This document shows positions 47,192 to 56,502 of a DNA stretch of 64,000 nt, piece by piece. A program made the position numbers and the translations under genes. The notes below the pieces were generated by a model that ran no database searches, was not told the origin of the DNA, and worked only from the letters and a program-made list of their open reading frames with translations. The DNA lies in assembly GCF_024398015.1 (NCBI RefSeq), contig NZ_CP073747.1:1-64000 (forward strand). Reading direction: 5' to 3'. Numbering within the stretch: position 1 is the stretch's first letter; each line of letters starts with the position of its first letter. The DNA comes from Kordiimonas sp. SCSIO 12610. Its GTDB lineage: Bacteria; Pseudomonadota; Alphaproteobacteria; Sphingomonadales; Kordiimonadaceae.

Positions 47192-48586
47192 ATGGCAAAT
47201 GATCGCAGTATTTTTATGGGCCCCAGGATACGAAGGCTTCGCCGTGAACTTGGTTTGACCCAAGTTATCATGGCAGAAGATCTGGATGTGTCTCCGTCCT
47301 ATATTGCCCTGATTGAGACCAATCAGCGCCCTGTCACTGCCTCAATGCTTTTGAAACTGGCTGACATATACCGTATTGATATCGGATCCCTCGCTCGCGG
47401 CGCCGGCGATGATTTTAATGCAAATGTTCGTGCTGCATTCAATGACCCCTTGCTTGCCGACCTTGAAGTTTCACCGATCGAAATTGACGATTTTGCCAGC
47501 ACGTTCCCTGCAACAGCCGAAGCTGTCATTCGTCTTTACACAGCATATCAGGAAAACCAATTGGCGTTGGCTGATCAAGGTAATATGGACTCAAATGGCC
47601 CCGAACCCGTTGACGAAGCCCGCCGCTATCTGACAGCGAGAAAGAATTTTTTTGCTGAACTCGATAATCGTGCAGAAGAGTTACAGGCAGAGATTAAACG
47701 CGCTGGTGGCTTTGAGCCGTATTTTTCTTTTCAGCGTATACGAGTCCGTCATGTTCCACATGACATCATGACTGGTTACCTACGCCGGTTCGAGCCACAC
47801 CGCAAAGAAATCCTCTTAGACGAAACACTTGATAATGCTGGTGCTAATTTTCAGTTGGCGCTTCAAGTGGTCTATATGGAAATGTCAAAACTGATTTCAT
47901 CCACGTTAGCAGAGTCGTCATTTGAAACTGAAGACGGGGAGAAACTAACACGAAGCGCACTTGCAAACTATGCTGCAGGCGCAATCATTATGCCTTATAA
48001 TGCTTTCGCCAGAGCTGCTGAAGAGCGGCAGTATGATGTAGAGGCGCTCGCCAGACAGTTCAATACCAGCTTTGAGCAAGTGGCCCATCGATTAACGACA
48101 CTTCAGAAACCAAGCCAGGAAGGTGTTCCTTTTTTCTTTATTCGAATCGATGCGGCGGGCAATGTCTCCAAACGCCTTGATGGCGCAGGATTTCCCTTCG
48201 CCCGCCATGGTGGCTCGTGCCCATTATGGGTTCTACACAAAGCCTTTAGCAATCCACGAAAGCTTATGACACAGTGGGTCGAGTTACCAGACGGAGAACG
48301 CTTTTTCTCAGTCGTAAGAACTGTCACCTCTGGGGGAGGGAGTTTCGAGCAACCCAGTATCGAAAGAGCAATAGCACTCTGTTGCAGTTCAGAACATGCC
48401 CACAAGCTTGTTTATACCAAAGGCATAAATATCTCGAAAGTAGAGCCGACCCCGATTGGCATAACGTGCAGGTTATGTCATCGCTCCGACTGTGTTGCCA
48501 GAGCTGAACCCCCGATTGGGCGAGCATTGTTGGCAGAAGACTTTAGAAAACCAAGCACACCATTTGGCCTCACTGACAAACAATGA
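47192..48586 (+). CDS. ScfR-family (short-chain fatty acyl) transcriptional regulator
   Basis: 464 residues. N-terminal XRE-type HTH (about 10-62: IRRLRRELGLTQVIMAEDLD, SPSYIALIETNQRPVT), a middle IrrE/ImmA-like domain without an HExxH motif, and a C-terminal ScfR domain with CCSSEH and the CRLCHRSDC cysteine set. Relatives such as RamB of corynebacteria control acetate and glyoxylate-shunt genes; divergence from aceA supports that role here. The ribosome site is poor. It is convergent with the AraC gene, five bases apart. Confidence 0.88.
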   Translation: MANDRSIFMGPRIRRLRRELGLTQVIMAEDLDVSPSYIALIETNQRPVTASMLLKLADIYRIDIGSLARGAGDDFNANVRAAFNDPLLADLEVSPIEIDDFASTFPATAEAVIRLYTAYQENQLALADQGNMDSNGPEPVDEARRYLTARKNFFAELDNRAEELQAEIKRAGGFEPYFSFQRIRVRHVPHDIMTGYLRRFEPHRKEILLDETLDNAGANFQLALQVVYMEMSKLISSTLAESSFETEDGEKLTRSALANYAAGAIIMPYNAFARAAEERQYDVEALARQFNTSFEQVAHRLTTLQKPSQEGVPFFFIRIDAAGNVSKRLDGAGFPFARHGGSCPLWVLHKAFSNPRKLMTQWVELPDGERFFSVVRTVTSGGGSFEQPSIERAIALCCSSEHAHKLVYTKGINISKVEPTPIGITCRLCHRSDCVARAEPPIGRALLAEDFRKPSTPFGLTDKQ

Positions 48587-48591
48587 CGAGG

Positions 48592-49524
48592 TCAGTGTAA
48601 TTTCTTATTTCTACGAAAAGCGCCCGGCCCTTCGCCTGCTATTTTTTTGAAGGTTCGACTGAATGCAGCAACCGATTCGTAACCTACTTCATGAGCAATC
48701 CAATCAACAGACCCCTCGTTTTCAAGTAATAGCCGTTGTGCTTTTTGAATGCGCCATAAGGTTACATAGTTCATAGGCGTATACCCGGTAAGGCTGGCAA
48801 ACTTCTCATTAAAAGAGGTTCTAGACATACCCGCTTCCTTAGCAAGGTCATCAACCGACCAATGTCTATTGGGTGAGGCATGAAATGAGGCAAGACACCT
48901 ACTGATATAGGGGTTGTTTACAGCCGCAAGGAATGTTTGTGCATCAGGATTACTTTCATTCCACATACGAATTGTATGGATAAATAATATCTCTGACATC
49001 CGTTTCAGGACTTCGCTATGGCCGATCGAATTTTCTCCAGCCTCATGAGCCATTGTAGAGAGAATCTGTACAAACCACGGGTATTTCTCTGCTTCGGTTC
49101 GACCTATGTGAATGTATGAAGGTAACTGCTCCAGAAGGGGATGCCGAAATCCATCACTAAACTCAAAATGGCCACAAACTAATCGTGTGATTTGATTAGA
49201 GGCTTTATCACCTGCCAGGTAATTTCCTTCGCTGTCAAACCGCCCACTATCATCGGCCTGCAGGTCGTCAGCAGGGCTTTCAGGTGAATCTTTCAAATCG
49301 TGATTAACACCGTGTGGGATGATCAAAAAATCACCTTCTTCCAGATAAACATAGTTTTGATCCGAGTTAACCCGAACATAGCATGATCCTTGGGTGACAA
49401 GATGGAAGCGAGCTACGTTTTTATAACGTGGAACTTTGACACCCCACGGGCTACCAAAACTGGTTGTAAAATATAGAGAACTGCTAAATTTTAATACATC
49501 CAGAACGTCGCTTAGTACATCCAT
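48592..49524 (-). CDS. AraC-family transcriptional regulator (cupin_6 type)
   Basis: 310 residues. The N-terminal cupin-like sensing domain (FHLVTQGSCYVRV, LEEGDFLIIPHGVNHDL) is of the AraC_binding_2/cupin_6 kind; the C-terminal double HTH (about 215-305) reads WSVDDLAKEAGMSRTSFNEKF and VDWIAHEVGYESVAAFSRTFK. Its targets are not evident: it is convergent with scfR, and the nearest divergent gene is none, since the following genes lie on the same strand upstream. Confidence 0.9.
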   Translation of the reverse strand: MDVLSDVLDVLKFSSSLYFTTSFGSPWGVKVPRYKNVARFHLVTQGSCYVRVNSDQNYVYLEEGDFLIIPHGVNHDLKDSPESPADDLQADDSGRFDSEGNYLAGDKASNQITRLVCGHFEFSDGFRHPLLEQLPSYIHIGRTEAEKYPWFVQILSTMAHEAGENSIGHSEVLKRMSEILFIHTIRMWNESNPDAQTFLAAVNNPYISRCLASFHASPNRHWSVDDLAKEAGMSRTSFNEKFASLTGYTPMNYVTLWRIQKAQRLLLENEGSVDWIAHEVGYESVAAFSRTFKKIAGEGPGAFRRNKKLH

Positions 49525-49577
49525 CTGCTACATCTTTCTATTCACTGATATTCTAAAACGTGTTTCGCAGGCTTGCT

Positions 49578-49688
49578 TCAGAATAAATTGCTAAGAATAA
49601 GTATGGCGCTTGCGGCTAATAAGAAAATAACTGTTGATACTATTTTCTGCGCGAACGCCATATGCTTAAATAATTGTTGCATCAACAT
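49578..49688 (-). CDS. Possible 36-residue single-span membrane protein
   Basis: A short frame starting eight bases after the stop of the VOC gene on the same strand. It encodes a short polar start (MLMQQLFKHMAFAQKI) and then one hydrophobic helix ending at TGA (49578-49580). Two further ATGs follow the first. The ribosome site (GGGTTAAG) is weak. Small one-helix proteins of this kind are often missed, but chance cannot be excluded. Confidence 0.3.
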   Translation of the reverse strand: MLMQQLFKHMAFAQKIVSTVIFLLAASAILILSNLF

Positions 49689-49696
49689 GATGCGTC

Positions 49697-50077
49697 TTAA
49701 CCCATAAAGCCGCCGGCCAGTGCCTCAAGCTTGTTTCCAAATGGATCACGAACATACGCCGCATAAACCTCTGCATGAGGATAAGGACGAGTGCCTGGTG
49801 CACCATCACAAACTCCACCATTTGCAAGGGTAGCAGCATGGAAGGCATCAACCTGTTCATTAGTACTGGCCGCAAAGGCAATGTGAACACCGTTGCCAGA
49901 TGTACTAGCATTTCCATCAAACGGTAACATTGCTAAAAATTCAATCCGGTCGCGACCATATGCGACAAGGCCATCCATTTTTGCCATGCGCTCGCAACCA
50001 AGGGCACCAAGTACAGCATCATAGAACGCTGTCGCCTGATCAATATCGCTAACACCCACACTTAAATGATCAATCAT
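49697..50077 (-). CDS. VOC family protein (glyoxalase-like)
   Basis: 126 residues with one complete pair of VOC modules: MIDHLSVGVSDIDQATAFYD at the start, HIAFAAS in the middle and AAYVRDPFGNKLEALAGG at the end, placing putative metal ligands H4, H72 region and E117 region. A substrate cannot be assigned; similar proteins include lactoylglutathione-lyase-like and fosfomycin-resistance-like members. It precedes a possible small membrane protein frame. Confidence 0.88.
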   Translation of the reverse strand: MIDHLSVGVSDIDQATAFYDAVLGALGCERMAKMDGLVAYGRDRIEFLAMLPFDGNASTSGNGVHIAFAASTNEQVDAFHAATLANGGVCDGAPGTRPYPHAEVYAAYVRDPFGNKLEALAGGFMG

Positions 50078-50222
50078 CGTAAGTCTCCAATTCTTATAGG
50101 TCTCAATTTTGAACGAGGACAGCGAAGCGTTCGCTCACGGCCTTCGTTATCATTGTTGAGAATTTTGAATGATAGACGTGCCATTTTTCAAGGGCACGCC
50201 CTACCGCGCTTTCGATATAGTT

Positions 50223-50666
50223 TTAGAGGTCTTCAGCAGCTACATTGGCGATTGTTTTCCAATTTGCATCTGCCTTCTTGATGTTTCCAGAAATGTCTTT
50301 GTGCCAAACTTTAGAAACATCCGCATTTAGGTTAAGGTAAAGAGTACCATCAACGATTTTCCAAACTGTTGGATCACCGACGAATTTCTTCCCTACAGCC
50401 GCTCCGTACGCGCAGTATCCACCATACGCAGGTGCATATTTTGCTGGGTTTTTATTGAAGGCTTTTAAGTTATCTTCGCTCGCAAACAGGTATGTTGCCC
50501 CTTTGTAGCTCGCTGTATGATTGCCGGACCCACGAACCGGGCTACCTGAATGGTATGAAACAGCGTCATATCCACCAACAGCAACAGTATTTACATCTGC
50601 AGATGCCATCGAAGCAAAACCAAAAATCGTCGCTCCAAGAATAATAATTTTTTTGAGGAAGTTCAT
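50223..50666 (-). CDS. Exported YHS-domain protein
   Basis: 147 residues with a Sec signal peptide (MNFLKKIIILGATIFGFASM, cleavage after ASA) and a YHS-like core: VGGYDAVSYHSGSPVRG, ATYLFASEDNLKAFNKNPAKYAPAYGGYCAYG. YHS domains are small metal-associated modules; this secreted group has no firm function. ATG 50666 follows GGAGAATAGG; the frame extends five codons to 50681. It stands alone between a VOC gene and the divergent MAPEG gene. Confidence 0.82.
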   Translation of the reverse strand: MNFLKKIIILGATIFGFASMASADVNTVAVGGYDAVSYHSGSPVRGSGNHTASYKGATYLFASEDNLKAFNKNPAKYAPAYGGYCAYGAAVGKKFVGDPTVWKIVDGTLYLNLNADVSKVWHKDISGNIKKADANWKTIANVAAEDL

Positions 50667-50981
50667 CCTATTCTCCATCATCTAATTTTCAAATCACAAC
50701 TGCCATCAAGCTGCGGCCAATATGGCCCCTGTCATCCGAACTCTCAATGTCTGACAGGCCGAATAAAATGCTCAATCGACCAGATCATGAATTTCCGGCG
50801 ATGTGAAACAGCCCATTAGCTTCCTCTGATTTTCGGTGCATCAAGCAGATAAACTGGCCGTTCAGTCATTGATAATTTTAAGGTGAAAACGCTACCTATT
50901 TCGCGAGCATGCACAACGATAAATGGGCAACTCGACTGCATGTTAATGAAATTTGATAGGCCAACATTAAGGAGAAAACTG
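50667..50981. other. Divergent spacer between the YHS and MAPEG genes
   Basis: 315 bp carrying promoters in both directions. I see a short GGCC-AATAT-GGCC dyad near 50713-50725 and paired CTGTC/GACAG around 50731-50757, but no clear -35/-10 pair and no RNA gene. An upstream open extension of the MAPEG frame (from 50883) has no family likeness and is ignored. Confidence 0.3.
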
Positions 50982-51395
50982 ATGAATACTATCTATATGT
51001 ATCTAGGACTAAGTGGTGTTTTAACCCTATTACTTTGGACACCATATATTGTGGCACGCATGTTTGCCTGGGGTATACCAACCTTTCTTAATAATTACCC
51101 AGAAGGCTTCCCAGAGAAAGCACCGGCACAGCCTTTATGGGCCGCCAGAGCACAGAGAGCACATTTAAACATGGTTGAAACCATGCCGGCCTTTATTGCT
51201 GTTACACTTGCAGCAACAGGTCTTTTAGCTGGCAATGCAGAAGCAATCGCCACAGTCAGTAGCTTTGCACAACTCTTCTTCTTTGCACGCCTCGCGCATG
51301 CAGTTGTTTATATTCTCGGGATTCCATTCCTGCGCACCCCTGTTTACCTGGTTTCCTGGTTTGCGATCCTTGCGATTGCGGTTCAATTTATCTAA
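50982..51395 (+). CDS. MAPEG family membrane protein
   Basis: 137 residues, four hydrophobic helices, of the family that includes microsomal glutathione transferases and eicosanoid enzymes. The diagnostic segment is ARAQRAHLNMVETMPAFIAV (about residues 50-70), and FFFARLAHAVVYILGIPFLRT follows. ATG 50982 has AAGGAG eight bases upstream. The bacterial function is usually unknown; glutathione-linked detoxification is possible. It is followed by a bidirectional terminator. Confidence 0.87.
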   Translation: MNTIYMYLGLSGVLTLLLWTPYIVARMFAWGIPTFLNNYPEGFPEKAPAQPLWAARAQRAHLNMVETMPAFIAVTLAATGLLAGNAEAIATVSSFAQLFFFARLAHAVVYILGIPFLRTPVYLVSWFAILAIAVQFI

Positions 51396-51441
51396 CGGCT
51401 ACAGCCTAAAGTAAGAACTTCATACAGGTTTCACTCAAAGA

Positions 51442-51476
51442 AAAACCTCCTGCGATCAACGATCGCAAGAGGTTTT
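51442..51476. terminator. Bidirectional terminator between MAPEG and acnB genes
   Basis: A 15-pair stem with one C-A mismatch (51442-51457 with 51461-51476) closes on a 3-nt loop. T-rich sequence lies on the right and an A-rich run on the left, so it can end both convergent transcripts. Confidence 0.8.
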
Positions 51477-51519
51477 ATCATTTTAAGGTTTTAAGTGCCA
51501 AAAAGCTAACAGGCGCAGA

Positions 51520-54297
51520 TTAATACTGTACTGCCTTTGGTTTACCAAGCGGTGGGGCAAATTTCGTCAGGTTAATGCCGTCAACAGCGGCCTTATACTC
51601 TTCGATATTTGGAGTACGACCAAGAATTGTTGAAAGAACAACAACTGGTGTTGAAGCCAGAAGCGATTCGCCTTTTTTCTCGTCCGAATCTTCCACGACA
51701 CGGCCCTGGAACAGGCGTGTGGACGTCGCCATCACTGTGTCACCCTTGGCAGCTTTTTCCTGGTTACCCATACATAGATTACAGCCAGGACGTTCCAGAT
51801 ATAGAATATTTTCATATTCAGTCCGCGCATCATTTTTCGGCGCATCATCATCAAACTCAAAACCAGCATACTTCTGAAGAACAGCCCAGTCGCCTTCTTC
51901 CTTCAGCTCGTCAACGATATTGTATGTTGGTGGTGCAACAACAAGCGGCGCATTGAATTTAACTTCGCCCTGCGCTTCCAGGTTTTTTAGCATCTGCGCG
52001 ATGATTTTCATATCGCCTTTGTGAACCATGCAAGACCCGACAAAGCCAAGATCAACTGTTTTATCGCCGCCGTAATAAGAAACCGGACGGATTGTATCGT
52101 GCGTATACCGCTTGGATACATCATCATTGTTTACATCCGGGTCTGCGATCATCGGCTCGATAATCTCGTCAAGGTCAACGACAAACTCTGCAAAGTATTT
52201 CGCATTGTCATCTGGTGTTAAGGCAGGACGCGAACCAGACTTGATCTCTTCAATACGGTTATCAGCGATATCGATAAGGCCTTGAAGCGTTTTCGCGGCG
52301 TTATCCATACCCTTATCAATCATGATCTGAATACGGCTTTTGGCGATTTCGAGCGATTCGATCAATGTTGCATCCTCAGAGATACAAATAGACGCTTTCG
52401 CTTTCATTTCTGCTGTCCAGTCAGTGAAGGTGAACGCCTGATCAGCAAGAAGGGTACCAATATGTACCTCAATCACACGGCCCTGGAACACGTTATCACC
52501 AAACTCCTTCAGCATCTGAGCCTGTGTTGCATGTACTACGTCTCGGAAATCCATATGATCTTTAAGTGAGCCTTTGAATGTTACCTTAACCGATTCAGGG
52601 ATCGGCATGGTTGCTTCACCGGTTGCAAGCGCAAGCGCTACAGTCCCAGAGTCCGCACCAAAGGCAACGCCCTTTGACATACGGGTATGGCTATCACCGC
52701 CAATAATAACAGACCAGTCATCCACGGTAATGTCATTCAAGACCTTGTGGATCACATCAGTCATTGCGTGATATTCTCCCTTCGGGTCACGTGCCGTGAT
52801 CAGGCCGAACTTGTTCATGAAGCTCATAAGTTTTGGGATATTGCGCTGTGCCTTTACATCCCAAACAGACGCAGTATGACAGCCAGACTGGTAAGCACCG
52901 TCCACTTTCGGTGAAATCACCGTTGCAGCCATCGCCTCGAGTTCCTGTGATGTCATCAAACCAGTTGTATCCTGTGATCCAACAATATTCACCTTCACAC
53001 GAACGTCAGAGCCCGCATGCAAATCGGCGTCAGAATTTACACCTACAGCATTACGGTTAAAGATTTTCTCAACAGCGGTCAGGCCCTGCCCTTCATTTGA
53101 AATTTCCTTAGATGCTGCGAATACAGCAGGCATTTCAACACCTAGTGTTGTTGCGGCAAAACTTTGAAGTTTCTTACCGAATACGATCGCGTATGAACCG
53201 CCAGCCTTGATAAATTCAACCTTCTGCGGTGTCAGTGCTGATGAGATATCAACAAGTTCTTCACCTGTTGCACTGTATAACTTCCGGGTTTTTGTATTAA
53301 TGGTTAGAACTGTACCGTTATCAATCGAGAACGTCTGCTCAAGAACAGCATCACCATTTTCGTCTGTTACTGTGTCGCCGTTAGCGTCAAGTTTTTTAAC
53401 CCAGTTTTTAAGGTCGATACCAATACCGCCGGTTACACCAACCGTAGTCAGGAAGATCGGTGAAATACCGTTCGTACCACCCACGATCGGTGCAATATTA
53501 ATGAATGGCACATAAGGGCTTGCTTTTTTACCCGTCCAAAGCGCCACATTGTTCACACCAGACATACGGGATGAACCAACCCCCATTGTGCCTTTTTCTG
53601 CCACAAGCATAACCCGTGCATCAGGATGTTGTTTCTGAAGTTCCTGAATTTCCACCTGTGCTTCCTCCGATATCATACATTTACCGTGTAATTCACGGTC
53701 GGAGCGAGAATGCGCTTGATTACCTGGCGACAAAAGGTCTGTTGATACATCACCTTCTGCGGCAATATAGGTAACAACTTTAATCTCTTCGTCGATATCC
53801 GGAAGTTTTGTGAAAAATTCTGCTTTGGCATAACTCTCCAAAATATCCTTGGCAACCGCATTACCCGCAGCATGTGCATCCGCAAGGCGGTCAGTATCGG
53901 CCTCGTATAAAAACACCTGCGTTTTCAGGACATCCGCAGCTTGTGAAGCAATGCCAGCGTCGCTGCCAAGCGCAAGATCAAGCAGAACCTCAACCGATGG
54001 GCCACCTTTCATGTGTGACAAAAGTTCAAACGCAAATGCGACAGAAATTTCTTCAACAGCAGTATTTCCAAGAATAATTTCTTTCAAGAAACCTGCTTTT
54101 ACACCAGCAGCACTCGTTGTACCCGGAAGCGTATTATAAATGAAAAACTCTAAAGACGCTTTTCTGTGCTCGTTCGATGTATCTTTGATCTGAGCGATAA
54201 TCTCTTCAACAAGCGCGCCGTCTTCAATCGGCTTCGGGTTCAACCCTTGTAGCTTGCGGGTTTCAATCTCATCTAAATATTCTGTATATAAACTCAT
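51520..54297 (-). CDS. acnB: Aconitate hydratase B (long form)
   Basis: Fe-S enzyme interconverting citrate and isocitrate, and in this family also 2-methylisocitrate. 925 residues against about 865 in E. coli AcnB. N-terminal HEAT-like region, then the swivel and catalytic domains; cluster cysteines lie in GSCMVHKGD and PGCNLCMGNQ. ATG 54297 follows CAGGATAGCC. Length and many phrases (GLNPKPIEDG, FFIYNTLPGTTSAAGVKAGF, KWVKKLDANGD-type insert) recall Bacteroidetes AcnB, suggesting transfer. Most alphaproteobacteria use AcnA instead. Confidence 0.95.
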   Translation of the reverse strand: MSLYTEYLDEIETRKLQGLNPKPIEDGALVEEIIAQIKDTSNEHRKASLEFFIYNTLPGTTSAAGVKAGFLKEIILGNTAVEEISVAFAFELLSHMKGGPSVEVLLDLALGSDAGIASQAADVLKTQVFLYEADTDRLADAHAAGNAVAKDILESYAKAEFFTKLPDIDEEIKVVTYIAAEGDVSTDLLSPGNQAHSRSDRELHGKCMISEEAQVEIQELQKQHPDARVMLVAEKGTMGVGSSRMSGVNNVALWTGKKASPYVPFINIAPIVGGTNGISPIFLTTVGVTGGIGIDLKNWVKKLDANGDTVTDENGDAVLEQTFSIDNGTVLTINTKTRKLYSATGEELVDISSALTPQKVEFIKAGGSYAIVFGKKLQSFAATTLGVEMPAVFAASKEISNEGQGLTAVEKIFNRNAVGVNSDADLHAGSDVRVKVNIVGSQDTTGLMTSQELEAMAATVISPKVDGAYQSGCHTASVWDVKAQRNIPKLMSFMNKFGLITARDPKGEYHAMTDVIHKVLNDITVDDWSVIIGGDSHTRMSKGVAFGADSGTVALALATGEATMPIPESVKVTFKGSLKDHMDFRDVVHATQAQMLKEFGDNVFQGRVIEVHIGTLLADQAFTFTDWTAEMKAKASICISEDATLIESLEIAKSRIQIMIDKGMDNAAKTLQGLIDIADNRIEEIKSGSRPALTPDDNAKYFAEFVVDLDEIIEPMIADPDVNNDDVSKRYTHDTIRPVSYYGGDKTVDLGFVGSCMVHKGDMKIIAQMLKNLEAQGEVKFNAPLVVAPPTYNIVDELKEEGDWAVLQKYAGFEFDDDAPKNDARTEYENILYLERPGCNLCMGNQEKAAKGDTVMATSTRLFQGRVVEDSDEKKGESLLASTPVVVLSTILGRTPNIEEYKAAVDGINLTKFAPPLGKPKAVQY

Positions 54298-54528
54298 GGC
54301 TATCCTGACGGGCAAGTGTTATCGGGGCTTGAAACTCTGGTCGCAGAGTGTTCTGGCGAACCAGGACAAGGCATAATTGGCGCCACAATATTTCAACAGT
54401 CACATGCTTGCAAGAGCGTTTCAATCAAGTTCTATGATTTTCTCGCGAGTTAAAATCTTATCGTGACAAAGATAGGACTCCATTGAAGTTTTCAAATTGA
54501 ACATGCCCAGGTCTTTTAGTCAGCATTG

Positions 54529-54567
54529 GAAAATGCTAACCACGAAACAAATGGGGTTAGCATTTTC
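54529..54567 (-). terminator. 13-bp perfect hairpin after amt
   Basis: GAAAATGCTAACC (54529-54541) pairs with GGTTAGCATTTTC (54555-54567) around a 13-nt loop. It lies 16 bp past the amt stop, between amt and acnB on the same strand. There is no T-run on the minus strand. The remaining 230 bp to acnB should contain the acnB promoter. Confidence 0.6.
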
Positions 54568-54582
54568 TGTTTCTGATCAATG

Positions 54583-55908
54583 TTACGGAAGTATACTGCC
54601 GCCGCTACCAAACTCTGGGTAAGCTTCCAATCCAAGTTCAGCCAGATCAGATCCCTTTCGTTCATCTTCTTCGCTCAGCCTGATACCAACTGTTACTTTC
54701 AACATTAACCACACTAGCGTGCTGGCAATCGTTACAAATCCGCCAATTGCTAATATACCAACAATTTGTACACCCAAGCTTGCGTCACCATTTGTAAGCG
54801 GAACCGCAAGGGTACCCCATATTCCCGCAACAAGATGAACCGAGATCGCACCAACAACATCATCAATTTTCAATCGATCCAGAAGCGGCACAGCGAGAAC
54901 AGCAAGCGCAGCGCCAACCGCACCAATTCCAATTGCGGCCGCAATCGAGGGTGTATCCGGCCCCGCTGTTATAGAAACCAACCCTGCAAGGGCCCCGTTT
55001 AATGTCATGGTAAGGTCTACCTTACCAAAACGGAATTTAGTAACCATAGCCGCAGAAATAGCGCCTGCAGCAGCAGCCATATTCGTATTTACAAATACAT
55101 TCGAAATCGCCACAGCGTCCGCCGCAGACCCCAGCGCCAACTGCGAAGCACCATTAAAGCCAAACCAACCAAACCAAAGAATAAAGGTACCAAGTGTCGC
55201 GAGAGGCAGGTTTGATCCAGGCATAAAACGAATAGCGCCATCAGCCGTATATCGACCGTATCGTGGACCCAGTATAATCGCGCCAGTTAATGCAGCCCAA
55301 CCACCAACAGAATGCACGAGCGTTGACCCGGCAAAATCTGCGAAACCCATGGTATCCAACCAACCACTACCCCATTTCCAGCCACCCTGAATAGGGTAGA
55401 TAAAACCTGACAAAACAACAGTGAATATTAGAAATGGAACAAGCTTTATTCGCTCGGCAACAGTACCAGAAACAATGGATGCCGTTGTCGCCACAAACAC
55501 CATCTGGAAAAAGAAATCCGACGATGCCGCGTACCCGCCTTCGATCACAGCGCCTTCAGCTAATACGTTAATATCATCGGCTCCCCATATGGAAAACGAG
55601 CCAATAAAGCCTGCATCGACACCATCGTACATAAGATTGTAGCCAATCAAAAAATACATACAGCAAGCAACCGAATATAAGAGTATGTTTTTAAGGCAAA
55701 TATCAGCAGCATTTTTAGTACGCACCAAGCCAACCTCTAGCATACAGAAGCCAGCGGCCATCCACATGACAAGAAAACCACCAATTAAAAACAGTAGGGA
55801 GTTAAAAATATAGGCACTTTCACCTGGAACCGACGCCCATAAGGGCGCAGAGCCAAAAAGAACCGGTGAAATAAACCAGCATGCATATCGAAGGAACTTG
55901 TTCAACAT
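54583..55908 (-). CDS. amt: Ammonium transporter (Amt family)
   Basis: 441 residues, eleven membrane spans after a cleavable-looking N-terminus. The paired pore histidines are in TLVHSVGGWAAL and ISVHLVAGIWGTLA, and the Phe-gate region is FFQMVFVATTASIVSGTVAER. ATG 55908 follows GGAGTAGGTG. The cytosolic tail is short and acidic (RLSEEDERKGSDLAELGLEA). No glnK (PII) gene is adjacent, unlike the usual glnK-amtB operon. It would recover ammonium made or lost by the nir locus. Confidence 0.94.
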   Translation of the reverse strand: MLNKFLRYACWFISPVLFGSAPLWASVPGESAYIFNSLLFLIGGFLVMWMAAGFCMLEVGLVRTKNAADICLKNILLYSVACCMYFLIGYNLMYDGVDAGFIGSFSIWGADDINVLAEGAVIEGGYAASSDFFFQMVFVATTASIVSGTVAERIKLVPFLIFTVVLSGFIYPIQGGWKWGSGWLDTMGFADFAGSTLVHSVGGWAALTGAIILGPRYGRYTADGAIRFMPGSNLPLATLGTFILWFGWFGFNGASQLALGSAADAVAISNVFVNTNMAAAAGAISAAMVTKFRFGKVDLTMTLNGALAGLVSITAGPDTPSIAAAIGIGAVGAALAVLAVPLLDRLKIDDVVGAISVHLVAGIWGTLAVPLTNGDASLGVQIVGILAIGGFVTIASTLVWLMLKVTVGIRLSEEDERKGSDLAELGLEAYPEFGSGGSILP

Positions 55909-56232
55909 CACCTACTCCAGAACAAATAATATTCTATTTTGAAATGCAGACCTTGGATTGACAGCAACAGCGCACATGATTTCAAGGTCGAATAGGTGAA
56001 TATTCATCATAAACAAGCAATTCTTGCAATTATATTTCATTATATGAGTAAAATATATGCATATATTTCATTTTTGATGAAACAAGAGGCATATTTAAGA
56101 GGAATTGCTTAAAAAACAGGCAAAACAAACAATGATAGCGAATCATGAAAGTTTGCAAATTAAGACACTAAGCCAACACTGAACAACAATCATCAGAGAA
56201 GGAAATTAGATAAGCTATAAAATTTTGGAAAG
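55909..56232. other. A/T-rich spacer between amt and tRNA-Arg, with an 18-bp palindrome
   Basis: 324 bp without a gene. A perfect 18-bp palindrome, AAATATATGCATATATTT, lies at 56051-56068, about 140 bp upstream of amt. I looked for a sigma-54 promoter (GG-N10-GC) and NtrC dyads ahead of amt and saw none. The rest is plain A/T-rich sequence. Confidence 0.4.
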
Positions 56233-56309
56233 TGGCGCACCGGGGAGGATTCGAACCCCCGACCCCTAGATTCGTAGTCTAGTGCTCTATCCAGCTGAGC
56301 TACCGGTGC
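56233..56309 (-). tRNA. tRNA-Arg (anticodon ACG)
   Basis: 77 nt with a full cloverleaf on the minus strand. The acceptor stem GCACCGG pairs with CCGGTGC, the discriminator is G and CCA is encoded (56233-56235). The anticodon stem CTAGA/TCTAG encloses CTACGAA with ACG at 56273-56275, the I34 precursor that reads CGN codons. The T arm is CGGGG-TTCGAAT-CCTCC-like and regular. Confidence 0.97.
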
Positions 56310-56502
56310 CTACCGTGTCGGACCTACGCCGTTTGGCGCGGTGGGCGGAACCTAATCAGATTAAATTCTATTTGCAAGCCCAATTTTACTTTTCACGTTG
56401 TTTTTTTGAAAAAACAATTTTTACAAAGAAAGCTGGTTCATATACGAACATGAGTATAAAGTTTAACTTTAATATGAACCATACTGAAAATCATTGCTTT
56501 CA

